This document shows, piece by piece, positions 50,742-60,370 of a DNA stretch of 64,000 bases. Numbering within the stretch: the stretch's first letter is position 1; each line of letters starts with the position of its first letter. The notes beneath the pieces were generated by a model that did not search any database, was not told the origin of the DNA, and saw nothing but the letters and a program-made list of their open reading frames with translations. Source of the stretch: Runella aurantiaca (GTDB lineage: Bacteria; Bacteroidota; Bacteroidia; Cytophagales; Spirosomataceae); the NCBI RefSeq assembly GCF_003339505.1, contig NZ_QPIW01000005.1, positions 186,001 to 250,000 of the forward strand, written 5' to 3'. The translations under genes were made by a program, and so were the position numbers.

Positions 50742-50845
50742 AAGTACCTGTCGTAGAAAGCAAAACAGCTCTTTAAACTACGACAGGTACTTGAAAATGT
50801 ACTACTTATAAAAGCGGACTCTTTATCAAATCCTACTTATAAAAG
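50742..50845 (-). promoter_or_regulatory. Perfect 15-bp hairpin and two direct repeats between susD and the cytochrome gene
   Basis: AAGTACCTGTCGTAG (50742-50756) and CTACGACAGGTACTT (50778-50792) are perfect reverse complements with a 21-nt loop. CTACTTATAAAAG is repeated at 50802-50814 and 50833-50845, a 31-bp start-to-start spacing close to three helical turns. The transcript passes the direct repeats first, then the hairpin. It could be a partial terminator or RNA-processing site that lets susCD be expressed more than the downstream genes. Confidence 0.6.
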
Positions 50846-50853
50846 TCGTCCTG

Positions 50854-52356
50854 CTATTGGTAACCGGGATTTTGAGTGAGTTTGCTGTTGATCAAAATTT
50901 GCGGTGCCGGAATTGGCAGGTAATACTCAAAATCACTATATACATAGTCGAGCGCGTTGAAAGCAATTCCGCCTCTTGAAACGGTCGGATTCGTTTTCTC
51001 TTTTGCTGCGTAAGCATTCATAAACGCCGCCAATTCAGCTGGGGTTTTGGTGCGCTGTAAATCAAACCAACGGTGGTTTTCAAAAGCCAGTTCAACGCGT
51101 CTTTCTTTGAGAACGGCCGTACGGTAAGTGTCTTTTGTCAATCCCGTCAACTCTGCCAGCCCTGCCCGCTTACGTACTTGGTTCAAATAGCCCAATGCCT
51201 CGGCATCTGGTCCGGTAGCTTCGTTGATGGCTTCGCCGAGCATCAACAACACATCAGCGTATCTAAGCACTGGCCAGTTATTGTCCGAGCGTCCCGTAAT
51301 CGTGTGCGGATAGCGGTATTTATTGACAAAAGGAATCTGCACAACCGTACCGTTGAGGGTATAGCTCGTCTGCAAAGAAATATCCTTGCGAAGGTCGCCA
51401 GCTTCGTAGGCTGCAATCATGTCATTGGTCGGGATATTACGTCCGCTTGGAGTAGTATTGGCAAATCCCGTCACCGCTCCCTGAGAAAGCCGTGGCGCAA
51501 ATAAATACACAAAGTTGCTTTGCTCACCCAAGTCGTTTCCACCCTGGTACTGAACTTCAAACACAGATTCTACACCGTTCTTTTTGGTCGGGTCAAAATT
51601 ATCTTTGTAGTTGGCGTACAAAGAATAACCCAATGGCAACACCTGCTTCAGCGTAGAAACAGCCTCGGGATAACGCTTCAGGGTCAGATAAACTTTACCC
51701 AACAAACTCAGCGCGGCCCCTTTCGTAACCCGCCCTCTGCCCGCAGCAGGATACGTAGTTGGCAGTAAGTTGACGGCATCTTTCAGGTCGGTTTCGATTT
51801 GCTTATACACCTCTGCCTGCGGAGATTTTACCAATTCAAAAGCTTCATTGGGGTTGTTCAGCGTTTTGGTGGCCAAAACGACATCTCCAAAATACCGAAC
51901 CAAGTTAAAGTAGTGATAAGCTCTGATGAATTTTAATTGACCACCGATGGCGCTTTTGGCGGCGGCATCAATGGTGCTTGTTTCAAGCTTTTCCAGTGCA
52001 TAATTGATATTGTACATGGCAGAATAATGGTTATTCCACAAAGCCGCCACTTCACCATTGCCGGGGTTTACGGTCGAAAACTCAAACGCTTCCCACCCCG
52101 CAGCACCACCACGGTCGAGCGGGTTAAAATCAAGCGTTGTGTTGTCAGACATAAATTCCTGTCCCAGATATGCCGTATTCGTAATTGCCTGCAACTGACC
52201 ATACACCCCATTGAGCGCCTGCTCAAACTGAGTCTGGTTTTGGTAGAAAACATCCGTACTGATTCGGGTCGGGTCAGTGGTCGTCAAGAAATCATCGTTG
52301 CACGAAAACTGAACGAAGCCAAGCGTTAAAAGTATAAAAGAGGTTATTTTTTTCAT
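50854..52356 (-). CDS. SusD/RagB family outer-membrane lipoprotein
   Basis: A 500-aa lipoprotein (MKKITSFILLTLGFVQFSCNDDF, lipid Cys at the SC-N junction). The N-terminal TPR region includes FEQALNGVYGQLQAITNTAYLG and FIRAYHYFNLVRYFGDV. The C-terminal RagB/SusD domain includes NNWPVLRYADVLLMLGEAINEA, ALGYLNQVRKRAGLAEL, LKERRVELAFENHRWFDLQR and a final LTQNPGYQ. It is the ligand-binding lid of the SusCD transporter, encoded 12 bp after susC. Confidence 0.96.
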   Translation of the reverse strand: MKKITSFILLTLGFVQFSCNDDFLTTTDPTRISTDVFYQNQTQFEQALNGVYGQLQAITNTAYLGQEFMSDNTTLDFNPLDRGGAAGWEAFEFSTVNPGNGEVAALWNNHYSAMYNINYALEKLETSTIDAAAKSAIGGQLKFIRAYHYFNLVRYFGDVVLATKTLNNPNEAFELVKSPQAEVYKQIETDLKDAVNLLPTTYPAAGRGRVTKGAALSLLGKVYLTLKRYPEAVSTLKQVLPLGYSLYANYKDNFDPTKKNGVESVFEVQYQGGNDLGEQSNFVYLFAPRLSQGAVTGFANTTPSGRNIPTNDMIAAYEAGDLRKDISLQTSYTLNGTVVQIPFVNKYRYPHTITGRSDNNWPVLRYADVLLMLGEAINEATGPDAEALGYLNQVRKRAGLAELTGLTKDTYRTAVLKERRVELAFENHRWFDLQRTKTPAELAAFMNAYAAKEKTNPTVSRGGIAFNALDYVYSDFEYYLPIPAPQILINSKLTQNPGYQ

Positions 52357-52368
52357 TTCTGCGTAGAA

Positions 52369-55300
52369 TTAAAAGTTAAACTTAGCACCAACCGCCAACG
52401 TTCTTGGAACAGGATATGACTCATCGTCATTGTTCAATTCCGTGCCGCCTCTCACACCCGCATCAGGGTTATTGCCGGGGTATTTCGTAAATAAGAACAA
52501 GTTGTTGGCCGTTACAAAAATACGGGCATCGCTCAATACGGATTTGAATTTAGGAAGGTTATAACCAAGGGTTACGGCCTTTAACCAAACGTAGCTACCA
52601 TCGTATACGTAGCGCTCACTGCTCTCGCGTGACCATTTGAAGTAATTGGTTCCGCCCTGTGAATTTTTAGCGTTTGGATTAGAACCTGGGTTAGAGGGTG
52701 ATCTCCAACGGTCTTTAGCTTTGTCCAATACGTTAAACACGCCGTCCATGTTCATCGTCGATGCTTCGATGTTGCGATAGATGTCAAAGTCGTGCGCACC
52801 CACAAACAAAACGTTCAGGTCAAAACGACGATAATCAGCCGCCACGGTCCATGCCCACGTAAAAGCAGGGTTTGGATTTCCGATTTCAACCATATCCTGC
52901 GTATCGTAAGATACCACGCCGTCGCCGTTGGTATCGGCAAATTTCATACCGCCCGGAATCACACCGTCTTGCTTAGGCCACGCGTCAATTTCGGCTTGTG
53001 TATTGAAGATACCCAATTTTTGGTACCCGTAAATCATCCCGATAGGACGGCCCACTTTCTGTACGTTATAGCCCCCATAAAATCCACCATACCAAAGCAT
53101 GTCATTGGCTCCTTTGATGGCTAGTATTTTGCTGCGGTTTACGGTAAGGTTGGCATTGGTGCGGAAATTTACTTTTCCGATGGTTGTTCTGAAATCAGCA
53201 CTTACTTCTACCCCACGGTTCTGCACTTTTCCGATGTTGTCTAAACTTGAGGTAAAACCAGACACCGCTGGGATAGAAATTGGCAACAACATGTCGTTGG
53301 TGATTTTGCTGTAATATTCAAAAGTGAAGGTCAACTTGTTGTTGAAAGTAGCCACGTCTAAACCAATGTCCAACTGGTTTGATTTCTCCCATTTCAGGTT
53401 GGAGTTGGCAAATGAACTAATCACTTTTCCTGCCGCAAATGCATTGCCGAGGATATAGTTATTGGCTCCCACAAACGCCAAACTTGGGTAGTTACCGATG
53501 TTGTTGTTACCCGTTACCCCCCAGCTTGCTCTCAGTTTCACGTCTGTCAACCAAGAAGCTTTAGGCATAAATGACTCTTCCGTTAATCTCCAACCTACCG
53601 AAGCAGCGGGAAAATCTCCGTATTTGTTTTGAGCACCAAACCGTGAACTTCCCTCACGACGGAACGAAGCAGAAAACAAGTATTTATCTTTGTAAGAATA
53701 ATTGGCGCGGGCAAAATACGCCAACAGCCCCCAACCATACTCATACGAGTTGGAAGAACGAATAGATGCCGCCCCCAAATAAGGGACTACATCATCTGGG
53801 AATGTATTTCCTGAGCCATCCACACCGTAGACTGTTTCTTTCTGAGAAGTCACCCCCAGCAAAAAGTCCATCGACTGGTTGGCTCCGATTTTAGGCGCAT
53901 AGGTTAAGAGTTGGTCAAAGGAATAATTGCGCAACTGCTCGTTTATATCCCGGGCCGTCGCGATTCTCGGCGGCGCACCAGCTGTACCAGAAGCTACCGA
54001 TAAACCAATGGTCGATGGAACATACTCTTTATATGCGTTGAAATTAATCTTGGCATTGACCGAAGTACGGAATTTCAGATTCTTCAAAATGGCAATTTCT
54101 GCAAAACCGTTGGCAAGCACATCACCGATATTTCTTCTTCTGATAACATTGTTCAGTACAAATACAGGATTGGGAAAACCAAACGCTCCGTCAACCCCTC
54201 CAATGTAAGGGCGCATTGTGCCGTTATCATTATAAATTGGTTCACGCGGGTCCATCAACAATGCACCACCCACCAAGGCGCTGCGACCGTCGGTATTGGC
54301 TACGTTTTGTTTGGTATAGCTACCGTTTACATTCATACCAACCGTCAGAAACTTATTAACCTCACCCCCAATATTGCTACGAATAGAAACCCGGTCGTAA
54401 TTGGTCTTGATGATAGAGCCTTCCTCTTTAAAATACCCAACCGAAAGCATTGATTTAAGTGGACCCTTTCCCGACGAAATCGTCAGGTTGACGTCCATAT
54501 AAGGCGCATTGTTATTAAGAATAGCCCCAAACCAATCGGTCGAATACTTGGTCTGCTCTGGATACCGAAACCCAAGGGGAACTTCTTCCAAAGTCGGTTC
54601 TCTATTCTGGAAATAGCGAATACCGTCTTCAAAAATCTCCTTTTTAAACTGCGCAAACTCAACCCCGTTGAGCATTTTTACCCTTCTGGAATCAGGCACA
54701 TTTTGAATACCATAATCAATGGAAAGATTCACGTTGACTTTCCCGTCTTTGGCGCTTTTGGTGGTAATCAACACTACCCCGTTAGAACCTCTCGCACCGT
54801 ATATCGCGGTTGAGGCAGCATCTTTCAAAACCGTGATGCTTTCGATGTCGTTGGGGTTTAAGTTTTGACCTACCGACGTACCCACGGCAAATCCGTCAAT
54901 TACGTAAAGAGGGTCACTACCCGCGCCCAAAGAACCTATCCCCCGTACCCGTACTTCAAAGATTCCGCCAGGTGTACCGCTTTTCTGCTTAACTACTACC
55001 CCAGCGGCACGGCCCTGAAGCAACTGGTTCATGTTGTTGGCAGGCTGCTCACCAATATCTTTCATATTGATGACCGATACCGCAGATGTAATATCCTGCT
55101 TGCGTTGCGAACCGTATCCCACAACTACCACTTCCTGCAAGGCTTTTAAGTCTTCTTCGAGCGTTACGTCAATTGTTTTCCGCCCTTGGCTGCTAATGGT
55201 TTGGCTAATCAAACCCACGTACGAAAAAACCAGTGTTGGGTTCGTTTTTGTCGTTGTAATTTTATACTCACCTTCCGAGTTGGTCGTAGCACCATTGGTT

Positions 55301-55437
55301 GTCCCCTGCTCAAGAATGGTTGCCCCGGGAATTCCCAAACCGTTGGCGGTGGTTACCTTGCCCTGAATTTGCACCCCTTGTGCTACTCCCTTAAAGGCAA
55401 GCAGCATACAAAGAATAAATAGTCGAATTTGTCTCAT
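52369..55437 (-). CDS. SusC/RagA family TonB-dependent outer-membrane transporter
   Basis: A 1022-aa transporter with a signal peptide (ending FKGVAQ), a carboxypeptidase-regulatory-like domain (~23-110, VQIQGKVTTANGLGIPGATI), a linker with the SusC signature LQEVVVVGYGSQRKQDITSAV, a plug domain (AAGVVVKQKSGTPGGIFEVRVRGIGS, DPLYVIDGFAVG) and a large barrel ending in an aromatic residue (VGAKFNF). With SusD it imports a nutrient using TonB energy. The genes downstream are cytochrome c/DUF1501 proteins, not the usual glycan hydrolases. Confidence 0.97.
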   Translation of the reverse strand: MRQIRLFILCMLLAFKGVAQGVQIQGKVTTANGLGIPGATILEQGTTNGATTNSEGEYKITTTKTNPTLVFSYVGLISQTISSQGRKTIDVTLEEDLKALQEVVVVGYGSQRKQDITSAVSVINMKDIGEQPANNMNQLLQGRAAGVVVKQKSGTPGGIFEVRVRGIGSLGAGSDPLYVIDGFAVGTSVGQNLNPNDIESITVLKDAASTAIYGARGSNGVVLITTKSAKDGKVNVNLSIDYGIQNVPDSRRVKMLNGVEFAQFKKEIFEDGIRYFQNREPTLEEVPLGFRYPEQTKYSTDWFGAILNNNAPYMDVNLTISSGKGPLKSMLSVGYFKEEGSIIKTNYDRVSIRSNIGGEVNKFLTVGMNVNGSYTKQNVANTDGRSALVGGALLMDPREPIYNDNGTMRPYIGGVDGAFGFPNPVFVLNNVIRRRNIGDVLANGFAEIAILKNLKFRTSVNAKINFNAYKEYVPSTIGLSVASGTAGAPPRIATARDINEQLRNYSFDQLLTYAPKIGANQSMDFLLGVTSQKETVYGVDGSGNTFPDDVVPYLGAASIRSSNSYEYGWGLLAYFARANYSYKDKYLFSASFRREGSSRFGAQNKYGDFPAASVGWRLTEESFMPKASWLTDVKLRASWGVTGNNNIGNYPSLAFVGANNYILGNAFAAGKVISSFANSNLKWEKSNQLDIGLDVATFNNKLTFTFEYYSKITNDMLLPISIPAVSGFTSSLDNIGKVQNRGVEVSADFRTTIGKVNFRTNANLTVNRSKILAIKGANDMLWYGGFYGGYNVQKVGRPIGMIYGYQKLGIFNTQAEIDAWPKQDGVIPGGMKFADTNGDGVVSYDTQDMVEIGNPNPAFTWAWTVAADYRRFDLNVLFVGAHDFDIYRNIEASTMNMDGVFNVLDKAKDRWRSPSNPGSNPNAKNSQGGTNYFKWSRESSERYVYDGSYVWLKAVTLGYNLPKFKSVLSDARIFVTANNLFLFTKYPGNNPDAGVRGGTELNNDDESYPVPRTLAVGAKFNF

Positions 55438-55983
55438 AATAAAGGTTGTGTTAAGGGTTGTTTAAATTGTTTAATTAAGTTTTAAAACTGATGGAAATGG
55501 AATGGCGCGTTACATAGATAAATAGGATTAAATGGTGTTTTTTTGTGTGAATTACTGAACTGAATAAATAAAATTTAGGCTTTTTTCACTTTGATTTAAT
55601 CGACTGATTTTTAGATACTTACTCAAACACTTTTACTTTTCCTATACAATTCACAATTGAATTTATCCTGTACTAGCCTGCCTGATTGCTTTACTGTGGA
55701 CAAGGGTTCTTGCAATTGACAGTACGATGATATAAGTGCTAAAATCCATTCATTTATATAAACATATTGAGTTTATATTTAACAAATCTAATCCAAAGCA
55801 AAAGCATAGTATTTGCTCAAAATGGTCATTCTTTTGCACTTTTTGATATTTAAATGGTATTAAACACAGCCCATTAACCCCCAAATAAACCGTTAAAATG
55901 AAGTCGAATTTAAGCACAAAATCCACACATAACTTATTGAAATTCAACTATTTAAACAAAAACAAAAAAAACCAACAACACAC
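55438..55983. other. AT-rich non-coding region upstream of susC
   Basis: This ~545-bp stretch has no convincing gene; a 65-codon minus-strand frame at 55750-55947 looks spurious. It is very AT-rich, with many T/A runs, and must contain the susC operon promoter, but I see no clean TAnnTTTG near the start. It contains TTGACAGTAC at 55716-55725, a word also seen in other spacers. Confidence 0.6.
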
Positions 55984-56017
55984 AAAAAAAGAGGCCTCCG
56001 TGAGTGGGAGACCTCTT
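55984..56017 (-). terminator. Intrinsic terminator of the SGNH hydrolase gene
   Basis: On the minus strand AAGAGGTCTCC and GGAGGCCTCTT (56017-56007 and 55999-55989) form an 11-bp stem with one G-U pair and a 7-nt loop, followed by TTTTTTTG. This is the strongest terminator in the window. Confidence 0.9.
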
Positions 56018-56049
56018 TTGGTCAATCATTGAAAAACGACTAGGCGGTA

Positions 56050-56757
56050 TTACTTAAAATACGTCATTATGCCATCGGCAATCAACTGGTGTCCTTTTTC
56101 GTTCGGATGATTTACTTGCGACATGTAGGAAGAAATAATTTCACCAGATTGTATTTTTTTTTGAAAAAAGGCATAACTGTCTACCAATCCCAGATTATGC
56201 TCTTTTGCCATGTCAATGATTTGTTTTCGGTGTTTTTCTAAGGCACTCTCTGCATCCAATAAATCAGTACGTTGGTCAGGTGATGGGGTGAGCAGAATCA
56301 CTTTTATCTTTTTTTGAGCGGCTTTATTTATCATAGATACCCACGCTTTTCGGGCTTCCTCCAGCCCCATGCCACGGTCATTTAATGCATAATCAATAAA
56401 AATTACATCTGGCCGGTGCACCAGTACTTCTGTTTCAAATCTGTTTTCACCACCTTTTGAACTTTCACCGCCAATCGACGTATTAATCACGTTGATGACC
56501 GCGTACGGATAACGTGCCTTCAATTGTTTCATTACCTGATAGGGATATGCCTCCAAAGTATTAACAATCGGTGTTTTGAAGTAGCCCGCCGGCACTGAAT
56601 GACCGTGAAAAACCAGATTGATGGCCCTGTTTTTAGGCCATTCTTTGGTTAGTTCAGTTTTAAGGTCGCTTAGATAAGATGATGGGTCTGCAATCTCCTT
56701 TCTTGAAGTCCATTGCAGAGAAATCATGACGAGTAAAAAAAGGTATCGCTTTTTCAT
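56050..56757 (-). CDS. SGNH/GDSL-type hydrolase
   Basis: A 235-aa secreted hydrolase; the ATG at 56757 (MKKRYLFLLVMISLQWTS) gives a signal-like N-terminus, and a longer in-frame TTG start at 56844 is unlikely. Block I reads VFHGHSVPAGYF, with GHS where GDS is usual but the Ser kept. Block II has NTSIGGESS, block III IDYALNDRGMG, and block V NHPNEKGHQLIADGI. The substrate may be an ester on a polysaccharide. It is a single-gene unit divergent from the ECF sigma gene. Confidence 0.82.
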   Translation of the reverse strand: MKKRYLFLLVMISLQWTSRKEIADPSSYLSDLKTELTKEWPKNRAINLVFHGHSVPAGYFKTPIVNTLEAYPYQVMKQLKARYPYAVINVINTSIGGESSKGGENRFETEVLVHRPDVIFIDYALNDRGMGLEEARKAWVSMINKAAQKKIKVILLTPSPDQRTDLLDAESALEKHRKQIIDMAKEHNLGLVDSYAFFQKKIQSGEIISSYMSQVNHPNEKGHQLIADGIMTYFK

Positions 56758-56991
56758 TAACGGTAAGGGTTCGGTCGTTTTATATGAAATACAAGTAAAC
56801 AGGAGGCCATCAATACTTAATTTTTCAAAGATTATTTTATACAAAAGACCTCACCAATTGACCGAGGGTAAAAATTGACTTTCGTAAGTATTCAATTTGG
56901 GCGGGCATCATTCCGGTTCGTCAAAAAAATCTTATCTTTTCGAAACCATAGACGCAACCAATCATTTCAAAATTCCGTAAACGATTATCGG

Positions 56992-57573
56992 ATGTTATTT
57001 TCTCGTGCGTTGAAAACTTTGCCGGAACTGCTTGAAGGCTGTCTGAAAAACGACCGCAAGTGTCAAGAATTGCTGTATAAGCAGTTCTACGGTTACGCTA
57101 TGGGAGTTTGTATGCGTTATGTTCCGAACCGCGAAGAAGCCCTAGAAGTAGTAAACGACGGTTTTTTGAAAATATTCCAAAAAGTTCAGATGTACGATGC
57201 TGAAAAATCCTTTAAAATTTGGTTGAGGCGTATCATGATAAATACCGCCTTGGACCATTATCGTCAAAATGTAAAATTTCAACACAACACAGATCTCAGT
57301 GTTGCAGAAAATACTGTTGCCGCTCCCGACAGCGACAATGTCTACAGCACTCTGGCGCATGAAGACTTGATTGAACTCATTCAACAGCTTACCCCATCGT
57401 ACCGTACCGTATTCAACTTATACGTCATTGATGGTTATTCACACGAAGAAATAGCCCAGCGTTTGGGCATAAGTGAAGGCACTTCCAAATCTAATTTGGC
57501 CCGTGCCCGCGAAAACTTAAGAGTTATGTTATCTAAAAAGAAAAGCAATGAGTATGCAAGAGTTCCCAGATGA
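56992..57573 (+). CDS. ECF-type RNA polymerase sigma factor
   Basis: A 193-aa sigma-70 ECF protein. Region 2 is CQELLYKQFYGYAMGVCMRYVPNREEALEVVNDGFLKIFQKV and region 4 LIQQLTPSYRTVFNLYVIDGYSHEEIAQRLGISEGTSKSNLARARENLR. I chose the ATG at 56992 (MLFSRALKTLPELL) since an upstream start at 56875 adds 39 unlikely residues. It overlaps the downstream gene by 26 bp, indicating coupled synthesis of sigma factor and regulator. Confidence 0.95.
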   Translation: MLFSRALKTLPELLEGCLKNDRKCQELLYKQFYGYAMGVCMRYVPNREEALEVVNDGFLKIFQKVQMYDAEKSFKIWLRRIMINTALDHYRQNVKFQHNTDLSVAENTVAAPDSDNVYSTLAHEDLIELIQQLTPSYRTVFNLYVIDGYSHEEIAQRLGISEGTSKSNLARARENLRVMLSKKKSNEYARVPR

Positions 57574-59209
57574 TTCGCTGGACGACCTCTTCAGAAAGTC
57601 TGCTGAGGAGTTTGAGCCTGAATTTGAGCCCAAAGCGTGGGCTGCAATGCGCAAAAAATTAGACAGTGCTGACACCACTAATGGAGCTCCGAAAAAACGT
57701 ACGCTGCTCTCTTTGGTGCTATTGCTTTTGTTATTCTCTGGCGTTATCGTGGGCGGTGTTCTTTTGTGGCCCAGAATTAACACACCGCTGTCCAGCAAAC
57801 CTGCCGTTGCCCCGCCTACAACTCAACAAAGCTCAACCTCAACCACCGAAGCAAGAAAGCAACCCAAGAAAATAAAACCAGCCGAAACGGCTTCTGAATA
57901 TAATTCAAGCAATCCTGAGACGAATTATTCTGAATCAAACCCTGAATCTGCAACGAAAAATGCCGTTGAAACAGAAGCGGTTGTACCTGATAATTCAACC
58001 AAAACGAAAGTAGTTACTTCTGGCAAGGCCAAAGCATCTAAAACGTTTTTAGGGGATAACAAAATTGCCAATAGCACCAACAACCCAGAAAATATTGGTG
58101 GCGATTCGCCATCGCTCCCCGCCGAATCTAATGCGCAATCGACTTCGAAAACAAATCAACAAACGAAGGCTGACAATCTAAATAAATCAACCCGCCCATC
58201 GCTTGCGCTTTCTGACAAACCGTTGTCGACTAGCGACGATTCAAAAATTAGTAAAAAAGCGGTAAAAAATACCAGCAATACCCCCAAAAGCCGCATTACT
58301 GATTCATTGTTATCAAAAAACAACGCGGCAAATAACACAAAAAAACAAGGGGGGATGATATCAGAATACTCTATTGGCGCGTCCAACTCCGTTTCAAAAG
58401 AGTCAACATCGGCCACGGTTTCACTTCCTAGCCCCAATGGGTATCAGGAAAGTACGACCCCAATGCTGCGAGTAAGTACCCCAAATACGCTGACCATCCA
58501 TCCGTGGCATCTGCTTAGTGTGGCTTATGCTTCCCCTGCGGTTTCGTATATATCTCCCCCACCGCCCCCCTTGGTAGCTAAACCTACGCAAGCCGAAGCA
58601 GAGCCACTGTTCAGAAAAGGCCTAAGCCTGCGAATTTTGGTCGCCCCCGATTTGAGTTACATTGGGTTTGACCAAATGAAACGACCTGGAATCACATTGG
58701 GAGCCATGCTCGAATACCGTTTCAGCCAAAGAATAAGTGTTCAAGCGGGAGCTGTACGTGCCATAAAACTCTACGATGCCACTGGAAGCCAGTACGTTTG
58801 GCCCGAAGTCTGGAACTTCCAAAAAGCACGCCCAAGTGGCATCGAAGCAGCCTGTAAAGTGCTCGATATTCCGCTCAATGTGCGGTACGACATCACTCAA
58901 TCAGCCAACAAACGCTGGTTTGTTTCGACGGGAATCACGAGTTATAAAATGCTCAACGAGAAATATATATATACCTATCCTCCTCGTTCTTATAATATAA
59001 AATGGTACGATTGGGAAGGGTCAACGGGTAGTTATTGGTTTGGAGTTTTGAATTTTTCGATGGGTTTTGAGCGTCAGATTGGCAAAAAAATCAGCCTGCA
59101 GGCCGAGCCTTATTTTAAATTACCTTTGGCCCAAGTGGGTTTAGGCAAAATAAAACTAAATACCGCTGGTCTATTTATCTCAGCCCGTTATCGTTTGGGT
59201 CGTTTTTAA
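57548..59209 (+). CDS. Anti-sigma-like membrane protein with C-terminal barrel-like domain
   Basis: A 553-aa protein. Residues ~1-45 are acidic and cytoplasmic-looking ([24 protein letters not shown]), as in Bacteroidota proteins encoded behind ECF sigma factors. One transmembrane helix (~52-73, [22 protein letters not shown]) follows, then a ~250-residue Ser/Thr/Asn/Lys-rich low-complexity linker, a Pro stretch (ISPPPPPLV), and from ~355 a beta-rich domain resembling an outer-membrane barrel ([40 protein letters not shown]). It probably binds the sigma factor encoded by the overlapping gene. Confidence 0.7.
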   Translation: MSMQEFPDDSLDDLFRKSAEEFEPEFEPKAWAAMRKKLDSADTTNGAPKKRTLLSLVLLLLLFSGVIVGGVLLWPRINTPLSSKPAVAPPTTQQSSTSTTEARKQPKKIKPAETASEYNSSNPETNYSESNPESATKNAVETEAVVPDNSTKTKVVTSGKAKASKTFLGDNKIANSTNNPENIGGDSPSLPAESNAQSTSKTNQQTKADNLNKSTRPSLALSDKPLSTSDDSKISKKAVKNTSNTPKSRITDSLLSKNNAANNTKKQGGMISEYSIGASNSVSKESTSATVSLPSPNGYQESTTPMLRVSTPNTLTIHPWHLLSVAYASPAVSYISPPPPPLVAKPTQAEAEPLFRKGLSLRILVAPDLSYIGFDQMKRPGITLGAMLEYRFSQRISVQAGAVRAIKLYDATGSQYVWPEVWNFQKARPSGIEAACKVLDIPLNVRYDITQSANKRWFVSTGITSYKMLNEKYIYTYPPRSYNIKWYDWEGSTGSYWFGVLNFSMGFERQIGKKISLQAEPYFKLPLAQVGLGKIKLNTAGLFISARYRLGRF

Positions 59210-60204
59210 ATCAAATTCATCAATTCATTGACCATCGTTTCGGAGCCGATATAAAGCGGGGCTCGCTGATGAAGGGACACTGGTTCGACCTCCAATATAC
59301 GTTGAAAACCGTTGGTCGCTTTGGCCCCCGCCTGCTCGGCAATCATGGCCAGCGGAAAACATTCGTACAAAAGCCGCAATTTTCCTTTGGGGTCTTTGGT
59401 AGTAGGAGGATACAAGTAAATACCACCTTTGAGTAGGTTTCGGTGAAAATCCCCCACCAATGAGCCAATATAGCGCGCCGAATAGCTGCGTTTGCGGCAT
59501 TCTATCAGGTATTCTCGCACAAAACTTTCGTAGCTGTTGTAATTGCCCTCATTATATGAAAAAATCTTCCCGTCTTGCGGACTACGAATATTGGCGTGGG
59601 AAAGAATAAATTCTCCCAACGAAAAATCATACGTAAAACCTGCTACACCGTTGCCCGTAGTATATACCAGAATTGTAGAAGAACCGTAGAGAATATACCC
59701 GGCTGCCACCTGCTTATCGCCACCTTGCAGAAAGTCCTCAATGGTAGGTTTTTCACCGAGTGGACTTACCCGTCGATAAATGGAAAAAATGGTACCTATA
59801 GATACATTGACGTCAATATTGGATGATCCATCTAAGGGGTCGATGGCTACCACGTATTTGCTTTGATTGTTTCCCGTGTGAATAATATCGTCTTCTTCTT
59901 CCGAAATAATTCCACAAACTTCTCCCCCGTTAATCAGCGCCCGGATGAATCGAATATTGGCCACCACATCGAGTTTCTGTTGCGCTTCGCCCTGCACATT
60001 ATTGGTCCCAAAACCTCCCGTAATATCAATCAACCCTGCTCGGTTAATTTCCCGGTTAATAATTTTTCCAGCAAGCGCTATGTCTCTCAAAAGTTGTGAA
60101 AGCTCCCCCGTGGCAAACGAAAAAGCATTTTGATTGTGCATGATATAACGGTCCAACGTTACACCTACGGGTACTGCAATGTGTTGGTCAGTATTCGTTT
60201 CCAT
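59206..60204 (-). CDS. fbp: Fructose-1,6-bisphosphatase, class I
   Basis: A 332-aa gluconeogenic enzyme. It shows the metal-binding motif [27 protein letters not shown], preceded by [10 protein letters not shown], and the substrate-binding [22 protein letters not shown] near the C-terminus. Length and motif order are normal for class I. It converges with the anti-sigma-like gene with a 4-bp overlap of 3' ends. A -7 element lies at 60246-60253. Confidence 0.96.
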   Translation of the reverse strand: METNTDQHIAVPVGVTLDRYIMHNQNAFSFATGELSQLLRDIALAGKIINREINRAGLIDITGGFGTNNVQGEAQQKLDVVANIRFIRALINGGEVCGIISEEEDDIIHTGNNQSKYVVAIDPLDGSSNIDVNVSIGTIFSIYRRVSPLGEKPTIEDFLQGGDKQVAAGYILYGSSTILVYTTGNGVAGFTYDFSLGEFILSHANIRSPQDGKIFSYNEGNYNSYESFVREYLIECRKRSYSARYIGSLVGDFHRNLLKGGIYLYPPTTKDPKGKLRLLYECFPLAMIAEQAGAKATNGFQRILEVEPVSLHQRAPLYIGSETMVNELMNLI

Positions 60205-60245
60205 AATTTACCATCATTGAGATTGTTGTTGGGAGAGTTTCTACG

Positions 60246-60253
60246 CAAAACTA
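60246..60253 (-). promoter_or_regulatory. -7 element of the fbp promoter
   Basis: The minus strand reads TAGTTTTG, a full TAnnTTTG match 42 bp upstream of the fbp ATG. TTTG-like words lie 16 and 22 bp further upstream; which is the -33 element is unclear. The surrounding 60205-60370 gap is extremely AT-rich. Confidence 0.4.
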
Positions 60254-60370
60254 CAAAATATTATATTTTCAAAATCAAATTATTAAAAATATAATTTCGA
60301 CAATTATAAAAATTATACAATTTTTTGCGCATCTAAATTTCATCCAATTTTTTACCAAAAACATCAAATT

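Noticed and set aside
40775-55437. Classical polysaccharide utilisation locus
   Set aside because: SusC and SusD are present, but no glycoside hydrolase, lyase, carbohydrate sulfatase or HTCS regulator is encoded in the block; DUF1501 is only distantly sulfatase-like.
55750-55947. 65-codon minus-strand frame upstream of susC
   Set aside because: It arises from AT-rich spacer sequence, with no recognisable protein features or start signals.
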